From assembly GCA_002104905.1 (NCBI GenBank), contig MCFE01000381.1:1-64000 (forward strand): a stretch of 64,000 bases of DNA. Reading direction: 5' to 3'. How positions within the stretch are numbered: position 1 is the stretch's first letter; every line of letters starts with the position of its first letter. Positions 1 through 9,700 of the stretch are shown here, piece by piece. The notes beneath the pieces are model-generated. The model worked only from the letters and a program-made list of their open reading frames with translations, did not search any database and was not told where the DNA came from. Source of the stretch: Basidiobolus meristosporus CBS 931.73. Taxonomy: Eukaryota; Basidiobolomycota; Basidiobolomycetes; Basidiobolales; Basidiobolaceae. The position numbers and the translations under genes were made by a program.

Positions 1-565
1 TTGGGCTAAATGGAAACACAGGTGAACATCAATGTAACAAGTACAAATATCCAAAATAACAATCATTCAGGCTGTAACATTTACTACAACTAACTGCCAA
101 GGAAAATCGTTCAATGATTGAGCTGGTGTCACAAAGAGCACGTTGTAGACGACTGATCAGAGAGGGATTCAGTCTATTCTAAATATGGTTAGGTTTGCGT
201 GTTGAAGCTCTTGAAACCTGCTTCCTTTGGGTGGATTTGACAGTCAACCAGGACTGTCACAAAAGTGTAAATCTCGATTTGATCAAAGTTGCATCATCTA
301 AAACCTCACTATGAAATTATGGATTACTATCACACTCCTCGCTATCTAACCCATTGTACTCAAAGGGTAGGAAGCACAAATATCAGCGTAATATTGAATA
401 TATCGATGCTTGAGAGCATATTGGTACTTTATTATAACCAATATATACACTAGCCAGCTAATGTATTGCAGACGTAAGACTCAACTAGTTATGTCAAACG
501 AAGCTAACCCCGTTACCTGTCTTGAAAGCCACGTAAGTTTTGACATAAGGACTACCGTCGTAATT
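1..565. other. Intergenic 3' flank, no gene seen
   Basis: AT-rich DNA downstream of the minus-strand gene that ends at 566. Short open frames here lack splice signals, a promoter or a recognisable motif. I see no RNA gene or mobile element. Confidence 0.4.
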
Positions 566-1459
566 CTAGTTGCTTGTATACACCTCGCTAGCAGAATCGA
601 TCCGCTCAACTACTGTAACATGACTGTCGCTGCCGACGTCTTGGTTCCCAGGCTGGATGACGATGATGGAAGGAACTTTGGGTTTGCTTGATACTGTCCA
701 TCCAGGTGTGTTTCTGGCGGAGGAAGCCCCGGTTAGTGCATCTCCCGACCACGCTATGTGATAGCTTGTTAGCTGAACGTGGCAAGCATCGGCCCAATCG
801 GTAAACTGCCCGGATGTGGTACTACCCGCAGTATTGTTCTGACTACTGCTATTATTGCTATTTCCGGCGCTATTTACGTTGCCAGAACTATCGCTGTTTC
901 CGTCTCCACTCTGACGGTAGTGGTCTTGCTCATTCCCACTGCTATTACTGCTACCTGTGCTATAACTTTCTCCGTCTATATTTCTGCTGTTGTGGTATTT
1001 CCCTTTGTTATTGTGATTTTTGTTACTGGTGCTGTAACCGTTTTCACCTTCGTTACCACTGCCGTGGTTTTTTCCGTTGCTTTTGCTATTCTTGTTACCA
1101 GATATGTGAGCTTTTCTGTCTCCATTACCACCGTTGTGACTTTTTCCCTTGTTTTTGTTCTTCTTGTTACTGGCGCTGTAGCCATTTCTACCACCCTTTA
1201 CACCCTAACGGACTTTTACATTGCGCTTGTCATTCTTTTTACCAGCCTTGTAACTTCTTTCGGCTCCATTTCCGAGATCGAAATTTTTCTCGTCAGTTTT
1301 TTGGTCTCCACGCGAGTTCCTACCCTTCTACTAAAACCTGGGAGGCTTCACTGAAGTAACACCTTTGATATCCGGGTTGGTTCGCTCGACTGATAAGGTA
1401 TCCACCACAATCCCGGCGAGGCAGAGCGCGAGGATCAACAAGCAAAAGAGTGAATTCAT
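566..1459 (-). CDS. Secreted Asn/Gly/Ser/Lys-rich low-complexity protein
   Basis: Not recognised as a named family. The start (1457-1459) opens with a clear signal peptide: MNS, then a hydrophobic run LFCLLILALCLAGIVV. After an intron the protein is a long Asn/Gly/Ser/Lys-rich region (about 1190 down to 850), then a more ordinary C-terminus with a Trp-Ala-Asp-Ala-Cys segment, ending at the TAG at 566-568. The frame is the same on both sides of the intron. TAG codons at about 1331 and 1205 must lie inside it, and donors at 1360 or 1337 with acceptors at 1205 or 1188 give intron lengths of 156 or 150 nt. A TATA box lies 43 nt upstream of the start. The product is probably a cell-wall or extracellular protein (inference from signal peptide and composition). 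The long hydrophobic open frame on the opposite strand (779-1354) is the complement of this repeat-rich region. Confidence 0.6.
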
Positions 1460-1502
1460 TTCTTCAGGTAATCCTTTCCGAAACCAGTCGTTTTTGATGT
1501 GT

Positions 1503-1511
1503 GTATTTATA
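1503..1511 (-). promoter_or_regulatory. TATA box of the secreted-protein gene
   Basis: TATAAATAC on the minus strand, about 43 nt upstream of the start codon at 1459. The same 9-mer at similar spacing precedes both cyclin genes. Confidence 0.65.
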
Positions 1512-2114
1512 CAGTGCTCCACTCTAGGGATATTAAGTGGGATGATGAGAAAATGGAACCAAGCCCAACAATTCTCCCTTCCGTCAGGGCCCTTACGGAG
1601 TATCTTAAAACCTGCACCAGCTCCGGTGAACCCAGTTTCCCTTCCGCAGTGACCGGTCATGAAAGTGGACCTGGAACAGGCAGGCTCCGTTAACATTCGA
1701 TTTGTTCCCGTTTGCCATGCATTTAGCTTTGCTAACACCTATACGGTGAAGTATTTGCTGGGACGTAATCCAAAACTCAATCCAATTCTCCTGAATCTGG
1801 ATGAAAACAAAGCCTAAAGGGTCAAAGAGATCAGCAGGAGTATGTGGTGATATGATGGTTGCTGAGAAGCCCTAGTTTTTCAATCAACAGTAACAAAAGA
1901 TGATGTACTTGATTAAAAGAGTGCCCAAAGTACACCCTTTTTGGGCAACAATCAATGTGCTTTGACCACTCGAAAAAAGAGCAGAGGGATGTTTATTAGT
2001 CGTGCTAAGAAATGGTTGTAACAATTCGAGGATCCGCATTGAAGGTTAAGTCCTACCATATCTGCTGTAAATTGGCGTGGTTGGTATGGAGGGATTAGTG
2101 ACTTAGTAGTGTGA
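1512..2114. other. Intergenic region, no gene seen
   Basis: Upstream region of the secreted-protein gene and downstream region of the YdhR-like gene. Nothing beyond the TATA box could be supported. Confidence 0.4.
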
Positions 2115-2426
2115 TTATTGGGATTGGAATTTGGTTATAAGGGAGAGGGGCTCGTTAACCAAGAAAATTTTGCTTCGGATGTTTTGGATTCCAAATGACT
2201 GGAGACGTGCTGTATGTTCCGCCAGATAACTCTTGGCATCCTTTTCGTTGGTAAAAAGATAGATGCCACCGGCTTCCTTTGTCTCGGGATTTTCAGTCCA
2301 TATTTTCCAGATCAAGCCAGGTGTTTTGGCAATGTGAGCGGCCAGGTCAGCGTAACCTTCACTCATTTCCTTCCCAAAAGGACCCTCATTAGGGAAATCG
2401 ATTTGCAAGACGATGGTTGAGGACAT
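2115..2426 (-). CDS. YdhR-family small monooxygenase-like protein (PF08803)
   Basis: A 103-aa single-exon protein that matches the bacterial YdhR family along its whole length. It has an N-terminal VLQIDFP strand, the GPFG segment, 'PGLIWKIWTE', 'EAGGIYLFT', the AKSYLAEHTARL helix and a C-terminal VNEPLS. YdhR proteins are dimeric alpha+beta-barrel proteins of about 100 residues related to antibiotic-biosynthesis monooxygenases; the E. coli protein is a putative cytosolic monooxygenase without an agreed substrate. The length here equals the bacterial one. The gene has no intron, unlike most neighbours, and no targeting peptide. The bacterial-like length and missing introns are compatible with old horizontal transfer, but I cannot test that here. 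Family assignment is firm; function is inferred only from the family. Confidence 0.9.
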   Translation of the reverse strand: MSSTIVLQIDFPNEGPFGKEMSEGYADLAAHIAKTPGLIWKIWTENPETKEAGGIYLFTNEKDAKSYLAEHTARLQSFGIQNIRSKIFLVNEPLSLITKFQSQ

Positions 2427-2808
2427 AAGAGACAGGTCAGTGTAATCTAAAATCCTTTGCGATATCTTCTAGGGCGACTTTTTATCGTGTCGCGGGATTG
2501 TTGACTCACCGTGGGACTTGGCCAATCAAGGGCATCCTCTCGATACTGACATCATGCTGTATCCGTAATAATCATAAACTCGTGGTTGATAAATTACTGT
2601 TAATCGCTTTAGGGAATAATGGCATATAGTTTAACCTTAACCAACGTAATACGAGTCCAGTTCAAACACGTCTTGTTAAGCCAGTTGTAGGAGTTTAAAT
2701 GCAAACCTAACTCGAATCCTAAACAAAATTTAAAAGATACAGAAAATCGAGATGAAGTACCTACCTAGTAGTTGTAGTCGTCGAAAATCTTTATTCGATC
2801 ATTCCGCC
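2427..2808. other. Intergenic region, no gene seen
   Basis: Upstream of the YdhR-like gene and downstream of the two-exon unknown. AT-rich; no clear TATA box or repeat found. Confidence 0.35.
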
Positions 2809-3217
2809 TTAGCAGAGTCGGTTTACGACATACAAAACTTTGCTGAAGCTAATACAATTTTGGCACAGTTCGGCTATTAATAGAGGTTGTTGACGGGTGA
2901 TAATTTTAGAATTTCCATAGTCTAGAGTAGTGATTTGAAGGCTTTTATCCCCACCAGCACCCTTCACTACTTCCACCCGCTTTCCAAACCAAGCGCCGCT
3001 AGTGGTGTCACCAATCATCGAGATTGTTCCCTATTTCTGGAAAACCAATCATACGTAAGCTTCCATACTGGGGATGGTGCATCTGGTAAATCCGAGCATT
3101 GTAGGTGCGTCCCCAAGTAGCTTTGACTATATTAATGCCTGTATCTTTTCTAAATAGAAGGCAGTGTCCTGGAATTGTTAACCATAAACGCTCAATATCG
3201 ATGGCTTCACGCGACAT
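2809..3217 (-). CDS. Hypothetical 112-aa protein, two exons
   Basis: No family recognised. The proposed start is ATG at 3215-3217 (MSREAIDIERLW). Exon 1 covers 3217-3069 and exon 2 covers 2998-2809, with a 70-nt intron 3068-2999 (donor GTATGG, acceptor CACTAG) that joins the two open frames in phase. The predicted protein is soluble, without signal peptide or TM segment, and ends with a Cys-containing tail (ELCQNC). Both exons have protein-like composition, but the opposite strand in this region is also open, so the call rests on the splice model. It is divergent from the membrane-protein gene at 3340, with about 120 nt between the start codons. Confidence 0.4.
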
Positions 3218-3228
3218 ATACCTACTTT

Positions 3229-3290
3229 CAGTCCTCCTTTTTTCACCTTTTCCTTTTGCTATTTTTCCCTTTTTCCCTTTTTCCCTGGAG
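3229..3290. promoter_or_regulatory. Homopyrimidine tract in divergent promoter
   Basis: Nearly pure C/T on the plus strand for about 60 nt (repeats of TTTTCCC), between the divergent start codons at 3217 and 3340. A second such tract lies just upstream of the UPF0662 start at 14947, suggesting a recurrent core-promoter or 5'-UTR feature of this genome. Confidence 0.4.
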
Positions 3291-3339
3291 TTCGGAGTAA
3301 CATACCAGATATACACTAACCCTGTATCTGTAACGAAGC

Positions 3340-4324
3340 ATGTTATTCCAGAGAGCATTCTTGACCTTCAGTGTGGTCCTCTCGGTCCTCAAATTCTCAC
3401 TTGGAGACCTACTATCTCAGGGTTTGTCTCGTAATCGCCTCAACGTCAGCCTTCTTTTACCTAAAGTCAGTTAAACTATTGCTAGATCTCCCGTGTGGAC
3501 CAAGGCTTTACTGTTATCCAAAGTTAAACACAACTTTGGTTCTTGGCACTGTGGAATATTTTCGGTGGTATGCAGATTACCCCACTTTAGCGAACGATAA
3601 TCGGGTCGATGTCAGACTCTATGAAATGTCCAATACAACTCATCCGATTATGGAGTGGCTTGATTTTGAAAACCAGGGCTTTTTACCCCTCACCTTAACC
3701 TCAGAATACTTTCCACCACTTACAAATCTAAAACCAAACGAAACTGGCAAACGGCTATACCAATTTTTAGTCACCCCAGTAGGAAGATACGATGGCAATA
3801 CTGGTCCTCTGTTTTGGATTGAAGGTAACGTGTCACTCTATTACCAAGCACGAACCAAACCCAGATCATAGATTAAGCTTTTCATAGATATTCCGCACAT
3901 CGCTACTACCACTGCCACTACTACCCATCATGTATCAACTGCCCATGTAACAACGACAGAGATGACTACGGTGACAAGCTCGGTTCGACCCAATATTTTG
4001 AACAATGGAGGTGGTGCTCCATCCTACACGTCCGGCAAGGCCGCAGGGATTGTCATCGGAAGTGTGCTGGGAGCGATCCTGTTAGGAGGGATTGTGATTT
4101 TCGCCATGCGCCGCAATAGAGACGGAGATAGTGGCTTCATGGATGAAGCAAAGCGTCAGAACACCGCCATGATGTCATCAGACGGTTTGGTTGTTACGGA
4201 AAACGCCAGCAGCACGCAACTCTCTCCATTGACGGAAAACGATGCGCATTTAATTGCGGATACGTATCGTGAATCTCTGAGAAAGCCAGGCTGGGCGGGC
4301 GATTCGAACCAAAGGTTGCTGTAG
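3340..4324 (+). CDS. Signal-peptide single-pass membrane protein with Thr-rich stalk
   Basis: Predicted 285 aa in three exons: 3340-3421, 3486-3824, 3888-4324 (introns of 64 and 63 nt, donors GTTTGT and GTAACG). The start gives a signal peptide (MLFQRAFLTFSVVLSVLKF). It is followed by an ectodomain of roughly 110 residues with paired Cys and predicted beta strands (VEYFRWYADYP, VDVRLYEM, KRLYQFLVTP, FWIEG), several N-glycosylation sequons, a Thr-rich stalk (ATTTATTTHHVST), one TM helix (IVIGSVLGAILLGGIVIFAM) with a basic RRNRD stop-transfer, and a cytoplasmic tail of about 60 residues. The architecture resembles fungal wall-stress sensors and Ser/Thr-rich surface proteins. No named family was recognised. 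A TAG in the reading frame at 3869 falls inside intron 2, so it is not a premature stop. Confidence 0.65.
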
Positions 4325-4533
4325 TTGCTTCCTAGTGCACAAGCCTCCATGCAATCCTCGGCAAAGAACCCCCTTATACTGAAGGATATGTACGTCCTTC
4401 GAAGACGAGTAGTGGTACCAAACCATTCATGTATAGATGTGATATAAATATGGGACATGGATGTTGAATAATTCCCTCTTAATTTGCTCAATAAAATCCG
4501 CAACATTCATTGACTGGCAATTTCGGAAAAATC

Positions 4534-4542
4534 TATATATAT
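4534..4542 (+). promoter_or_regulatory. TATA box of TAF11
   Basis: TATATATAT about 60 nt upstream of the TAF11 start codon at 4603. Confidence 0.5.
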
Positions 4543-4602
4543 CCTGAACCATGGAAATGTTATTATCATTCCCTGCTATTTTTCCTCTGGTCGCTTTGCA
4601 CG

Positions 4603-5503
4603 ATGTCTTCCTCCAGCACGCCGCTGAAGCGGAAACCGAATCACCTTACGCCAAGTGGCAAATCAGTCAAGAAGCAGACCCAAGTCACCACCAGCACCCC
4701 TTTACAAAAGCCACGCAAAAAATCCGAGCCTTCTTCCTTGCCACCCACCCCCAGCACTGAGGTCCCAGAGGAAAAAGCCCGCGAGGAGGAAATCCCTGCT
4801 CCAGCCGAAACAAAACAGACAGAAGAGGAGGAAGAGGAAGAAGAGGAGGAGGGGATCATAGCGGACGATGATTTCAAAGAATTGATGCAAATCCATGGAA
4901 GAAGCAAGGAGGAGCTGAAGTATGTCAACCAACAGTTCTATTTTCGTCAGTGTCATGGAATCGCGTACAGGGCATCTGTAGATTTGTTCTGCCCTTGAAT
5001 CCACCCGTGTTATCTTCGTCCATTAACCTTCCTTTCTTTTATGTACGAAGAGCATTATTGGATAACTTTTCGGACGAGCAGCTGCAAAGGTATGAGGTAT
5101 ACCGGCGTTCAGCGTTGAACAAATCCGTAGTCAAAAAGGCGAGTTTGTCTGGTATTTCATAGTTGGGGTTCTTTCGGTTAACACTGTAGTGGATATAGCT
5201 TGTTGGCAACATCATAAACCAACAGGTGTCGCCAACGATGGCATTTGTAGTGGCAGGGTTTGCCAAGGTGTTTGTTGGCGAGATGGTTGAGAAAGGTACC
5301 GTAGATACTTAGGATAGATTCCGTATACATATCCCATGATTCACACTGCTCCATCATCAAACGTAGCGAAAGAGGTGATGGAAGCCTGGGGCGACAAGGG
5401 ACCCATCAGGCCGCATCATCTCCGAGAAGCCTACCGACAATACGACAAAGAAACCGGGCTGATTCCTTCGGTGAACTATCAAAAAAGACTATTTCGACGA
5501 TAA
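4603..5503 (+). CDS. TAF11: Transcription initiation factor TFIID subunit TAF11
   Basis: A 212-aa protein in four exons (4603-4919, 5051-5138, 5199-5295, 5367-5503; all phases agree). TAF11 pairs with TAF13 through a histone fold inside TFIID. The N-terminal about 90 residues are Ser/Pro/Lys-rich with an acidic Glu run. The C-terminal half is the TAFII28 histone fold: ALLDNFSDEQLQRYEVYRRS, then NKSVVKK, then the conserved FVVAGFAKVFVGEMVE helix, and a last helix after 'PIRPHHLREAYRQY', where TAF11 proteins have a similar QPKHMREA-type segment. Intron 2 (5139-5198) appears to start with GC rather than GT (AAG|GCGAGT), because only that junction keeps the histone-fold alignment in phase. Upstream frames in 4510-4602 are not needed. 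Identity is secure; exon 2/3 borders rest on the GC-AG reading. Confidence 0.9.
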
Positions 5504-5665
5504 AGCCCACTTGTACAATCAACCTTATGCCATGTTATCTTTATTTCTTGCGTTTAGAATTTCCAAATAAAAATCCTGACAAAAGTTGGATGTTATTGAA
5601 GTACAGAATTTATTGCAGTGTTCAGGTTGCTTCACGAGAGAGGCGAGTGATGGAAATGAAGAGCT

Positions 5666-6167
5666 CTAGTTTTCACGTAGATCCTGTTGAGTTAGTTGGG
5701 GTTAGTACCGAGAACTTGAAAACACCAAGACTGTAAGCTTTGGTACTGACTCTGTATTGTTTGGCCCACATCATGGAGGGAATCCATCTAGAAGGATGCT
5801 GGTGACGCACCTGAAAGTAAGATCGGTCAGTTAAGTTGTTGGGAGATTCCTCGAAGCAAAAAGTCACTCACTTCACGGTCAGCAGAAGCCTTCCAAACAT
5901 AGGCGATGAACACAGTACAACCAAGTCCAGCAATGACGGTGTTGGACTTCCAGTTGGCTGGACGAGACCACCAACCACCAGCTGGGGACCTGTAGCAAAA
6001 AGTTGAGTAAAGCTGTTATCGGTCCATATACGACCGGAATGCACAACGTACCAAACTTGTTTGGGATAAGGATAACGAGGAGCAGCACCCTAACAGAGGG
6101 GGGGAAGAAATATTCAGCAACCAATCCACAAAAGGTCTACAGTTCAGCGTGGGCTGGCTCGTACCAT
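5666..6167 (-). CDS. Small conserved-type single-TM protein, 78 aa, five exons
   Basis: Five short exons (6167-6165, 6089-6052, 5989-5872, 5810-5751, 5683-5666) with introns of 75, 62, 61 and 67 nt join in perfect phase to a 78-aa protein. The first exon is only the ATG. Residues include PYPKQVWSPAGGWWSRPANW, a single TM helix (VIAGLGCTVFIAYVW), then KASADRE and a basic tail (HPSRWIPSMMWAKQY). This layout, with a Trp/Pro-rich segment before one TM helix and a basic tail, looks like small fungal inner-mitochondrial-membrane proteins, but I cannot name the family. Intron 4 ends in a textbook branch point and acceptor (CTAACTCAACAG). It is divergently arranged with DDB1, with 579 nt between the two start codons. 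Small size and high exon number make it easy for automatic annotation to miss. Confidence 0.75.
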
Positions 6168-6746
6168 GTTTATAAATCACAAATGTAGCAAAACAATCTC
6201 CACAAACCGGTAGCTTTAGTAAACCTTTAAGTTCTTTTGAAAACCCATCCCCTCTTCATTCACCCCGACAATTGGAATTTTCAATAAAGCGGGGGATCTG
6301 GGGAGATCTTGAATTCCCAACGGAAAGTGGGCATTTCAGAAATTCATCGCCAAGTGGAATTTCAAGTGGAAAATGGACCAATGGAGTTAACCTCGAAATC
6401 ATCCCTAAGATGAGAGATCGTACGACGCACCACTTCCACATCGCGTGGACACATTAATCATACACCACGCATACACATTAATCGCTGATAAATCAATCTT
6501 TTTACCAGTTTCCGGAGTCCGAAAATCACCACAGATACGAACAGACAGTAGGTACAAATTGCCGAGTATCATTCATAGGATCATCCAAATGCACATCAGA
6601 CATCAACACTAAGAAAAGCCACTCAACCTTAAATTAGCCAAATACTACGTTACTCTTGCTTAAAAATCCCTCTTTCTTCACATAGCCTTACAACTCTCAC
6701 GACGCCTTTTGTCTGCCCTTTTACTTCAAGCCAGTGAAACTATACC
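6168..6746. promoter_or_regulatory. Divergent promoter region (78-aa gene / DDB1)
   Basis: 579 nt between divergent starts. A palindrome-like pair of open frames at 6256-6457 reflects a short region open on both strands, not a gene. No clear TATA box near DDB1. Confidence 0.4.
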
Positions 6747-9700
6747 ATGTCCCACAACTATGTGGTAACCGCACATAAGCCAACTTCGGTACAAACCGCT
6801 GTTAAAGGGAACTTCACTAGTCCCACAGACATCAATCTAATAGTGAGGTAAGCCACTCTGCGGGCCTCGCTGAGCACACAATGTTGCTAATCCAAGGTTT
6901 GATTTGCAGCAAAGGGACCAGGATCGAAATCTACTTGCTGGCACCCGAAGGCCTGCGGCCATATCTAGAATTTAGTATCCTTGGTAGGATAGCATCCATG
7001 GGATTATACAGACCTCCGGTATGTACACCCATCTATCTGAATCTCATATTGCCGACCTGACCTCGTTTGAATGGACAGAACCGTACGACCGATTTGCTGT
7101 TCATCTCCACCGAACGATATAAATTCCTAGTGCTCTCGTTTGATCCATCCAAATCCACGGTCAAGACGGAGGCTAATGGAGACCTGGAAGATTTTCGGGG
7201 TATTCCTTGCGAGTGTGGTCAGATAGGATTGGTGGACCATAATTGCCAGTTAATCGGGCTACATATTTACGAGGGGGCATTCAAGGTCATATCCATCGAG
7301 AACGAAGAGACCCTCAAAACCCACCCTTCGACCTTCCCCAACTCCGACTTGAGCAACAACGAGCATCCTCAGATAGGAGACCTGAGAGAGCCGTTCAATG
7401 TTACGTGGGTGCCACCAGCGATGCATATTGAGCTAGCATCTACTAATCGATTGCTTCTAGCTTGGAGGAGCTACAAATCATCTCCATGGCATTCTTGTAC
7501 GACACCCCCAACCCTACAATCGCCATTTTACACCAAGATACAAAGGAGCGACGCCATATCCGAACCCACGCGATTCTAATGAACGAGAAGGAGATTGGTG
7601 AGGGGCCGTGGGGCCAGACCACTGTTCCCGACGACACCAACCTGATGTTTGCTATCCCTCAGCCATGCGGTACAGTACATTTCTTGTTCGAGAGGGATGG
7701 CTGCGTGCTAACCGACGTTTTAGGTGGAGTGGTGGTTGTTGCGGAGGAAAGCATCCTCTACATCAACGGCGAACAGACCGTCTCATTAGCAATCAAGCGA
7801 ACTGTGATGAACACGTATCCTACCATTACTACTAGCAAGCGAGTAACGTAGCCTCCAGCACATCACCCTATCCTTAACTGCCCAAATGTAGATACGGCCA
7901 GATCGACGCCGATGGCTCGCGCTTCCTGCTGGGAGATTACCTTGGGAATTTGTACATCCTGGTCATCCTCCACAACGATGGGGCCGTGACCGAGTTGAAG
8001 TTGGAGAGGCTTGGCGAGGTATGGATCTTTGGCTCGGTGTCCATGCTGGCAGACGCCTGATCGGTCTCCATTCTAGACTTCCGTCGGAACCTGCATTGTG
8101 TATCTGGACAACAGCTACGCGTTTATCGGTTCTCATTTCGGGGATTCGCAGCTGATCAAATTGAATAGCCTGCCGAACGAGGATGGGGACTTCATTGAAG
8201 TCGTCCAGAGCTTCCCCAACTTGGCACCTATCAGTGACTTCTGCATCGTCGACGTGGACAGCCGAGAAAGGGTGAGTGTCTGTGGGATTTCCATTCATCA
8301 ATGTCCTGGTTGCTGATTCCCCCAACAGAATAACATGATATCGTGCTCTGGAGCCTTTAAGGACGGTTCGCTGAGGGTGATTCGTAATGGTGTTGGTGTC
8401 AAAGAGCAAGCCAAACTGGAGATGAGCGGCATCAAAGGGATCTGGTCACTGAGAAGCTCCTTTGAAACTGAGTATGTATTCTTGGCCGAGGCGTCATCAC
8501 GTGTTCTGATCCATTTTGCAATGCTAGATTCGAGGACACGCTCGTGATCTCGTTCATCGGCGAAACCCGCGTTCTGGTTCTCGAAGGAGAGGAGATGCAG
8601 GAGCTGGAGGACTACGGAGGATTTCAGTTGGAAGAAATGACCATTTGCACGGCCAACATGCTGGGAGGATTTGTAGCACAAGTAAGGAGCAGGTTACGGC
8701 GATTGCGAGCGAGAACAGTAGCTGACTTCGGCTCTAGGTTACCGAGTCATCCATTCGACTGATCAACTACTCCACCAAAAAGCTGGTATCCGAATGGATG
8801 CCACCTGCAGAAAGCAAAATCAACGTGGCCTCCATTAATCCTACTCAGATAGTCGCAGCCCTAGGGGGTGGCACTCTGGTGTATTTTGAGATCGTCAATG
8901 ATGCGATTCAGGAGATCAAGTCAGTAGTTTCCTTCGTTTGACCTCACGAGCATCCATGCTAATCATCAATTGGAATGGATAGCCGGAATCAACTAGATTA
9001 CGAAATCGCCTGCTTGGACATCAATCCCATCAACCCGGCAACTCCGCATTCATCCAGCATCTGCGCTGTGGGGCTGTGGACGGAGATCAGCGTTGACATG
9101 TTGCGGCTGCCCGACCTTCAAATCATCTCGAAACAAAACCTGGGTGGAGGTAGATTGAACCCTGTTAGACCCCCGCTGCCGCCTAGCTAACCTTGCTCCA
9201 CCTAGAAATCATCCCGCGGTCCATTCTAATGGCCGAGTTCGAGGGGATCAACTACCTGTTCATCGCGCTAGGTTGGTTTGCCTGACGAGTCTTGGCAGAA
9301 TTCCCCAGATCTAACCTTTCTTCAGGCGATGGCCATATGTTTAGCTTTTTGCTGGACATCGCCACTGGCGAGATCACGAATAGAAAGAAGTTTACTCTGG
9401 GCTCCCAGCCAATAGTGCTGACTCCTTTCAAATCCAACGGAACCTCCCATATATTCTGCTCGTCAGATCGCCCGCTGGTCATTTATAGTCGTAACCAGAA
9501 GTTCGCGTTCTCCAACGTGAATATGAAGGTAACTGTTCTAGAATCTGGTTTTGTGGAAGCATTGTGCTAACTGGCGGCGTACAGCAAACATCCTACATGT
9601 GCCCGTTTAACTCCTCCTCCTTCCCTAACTCCTTGGTCCTGGCTACGGATGATGGGCTGACTATAGGAACCATCGATGAGATTCAAAAGCTGCATATTCG

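Noticed and set aside
779-1354. 191-aa very hydrophobic plus-strand frame that looks like a multi-pass membrane protein.
   Set aside because: It is the complement of the Asn/Gly/Ser/Lys-rich repeat of the minus-strand secreted protein, which has signal peptide and TATA box.
3201-3434. MASRDIYLL... frame as an alternative signal-peptide start for the membrane protein.
   Set aside because: It overlaps the divergent gene's start, translates the pyrimidine tract as poly-Phe/Pro, and cannot be spliced in phase with a typical intron; the ATG at 3340 can.
3869-3871. In-frame TAG in the membrane-protein gene, and TAGs at 1205 and 1331 in the secreted-protein gene, suggesting stop-codon read-through or recoding.
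   Set aside because: All fall inside short introns with acceptable splice sites; the 63-nt intron 3825-3887 keeps the same frame by chance of length.
4641-4928. Minus-strand frame with a poly-Ser run.
   Set aside because: Complement of the Glu run in TAF11.
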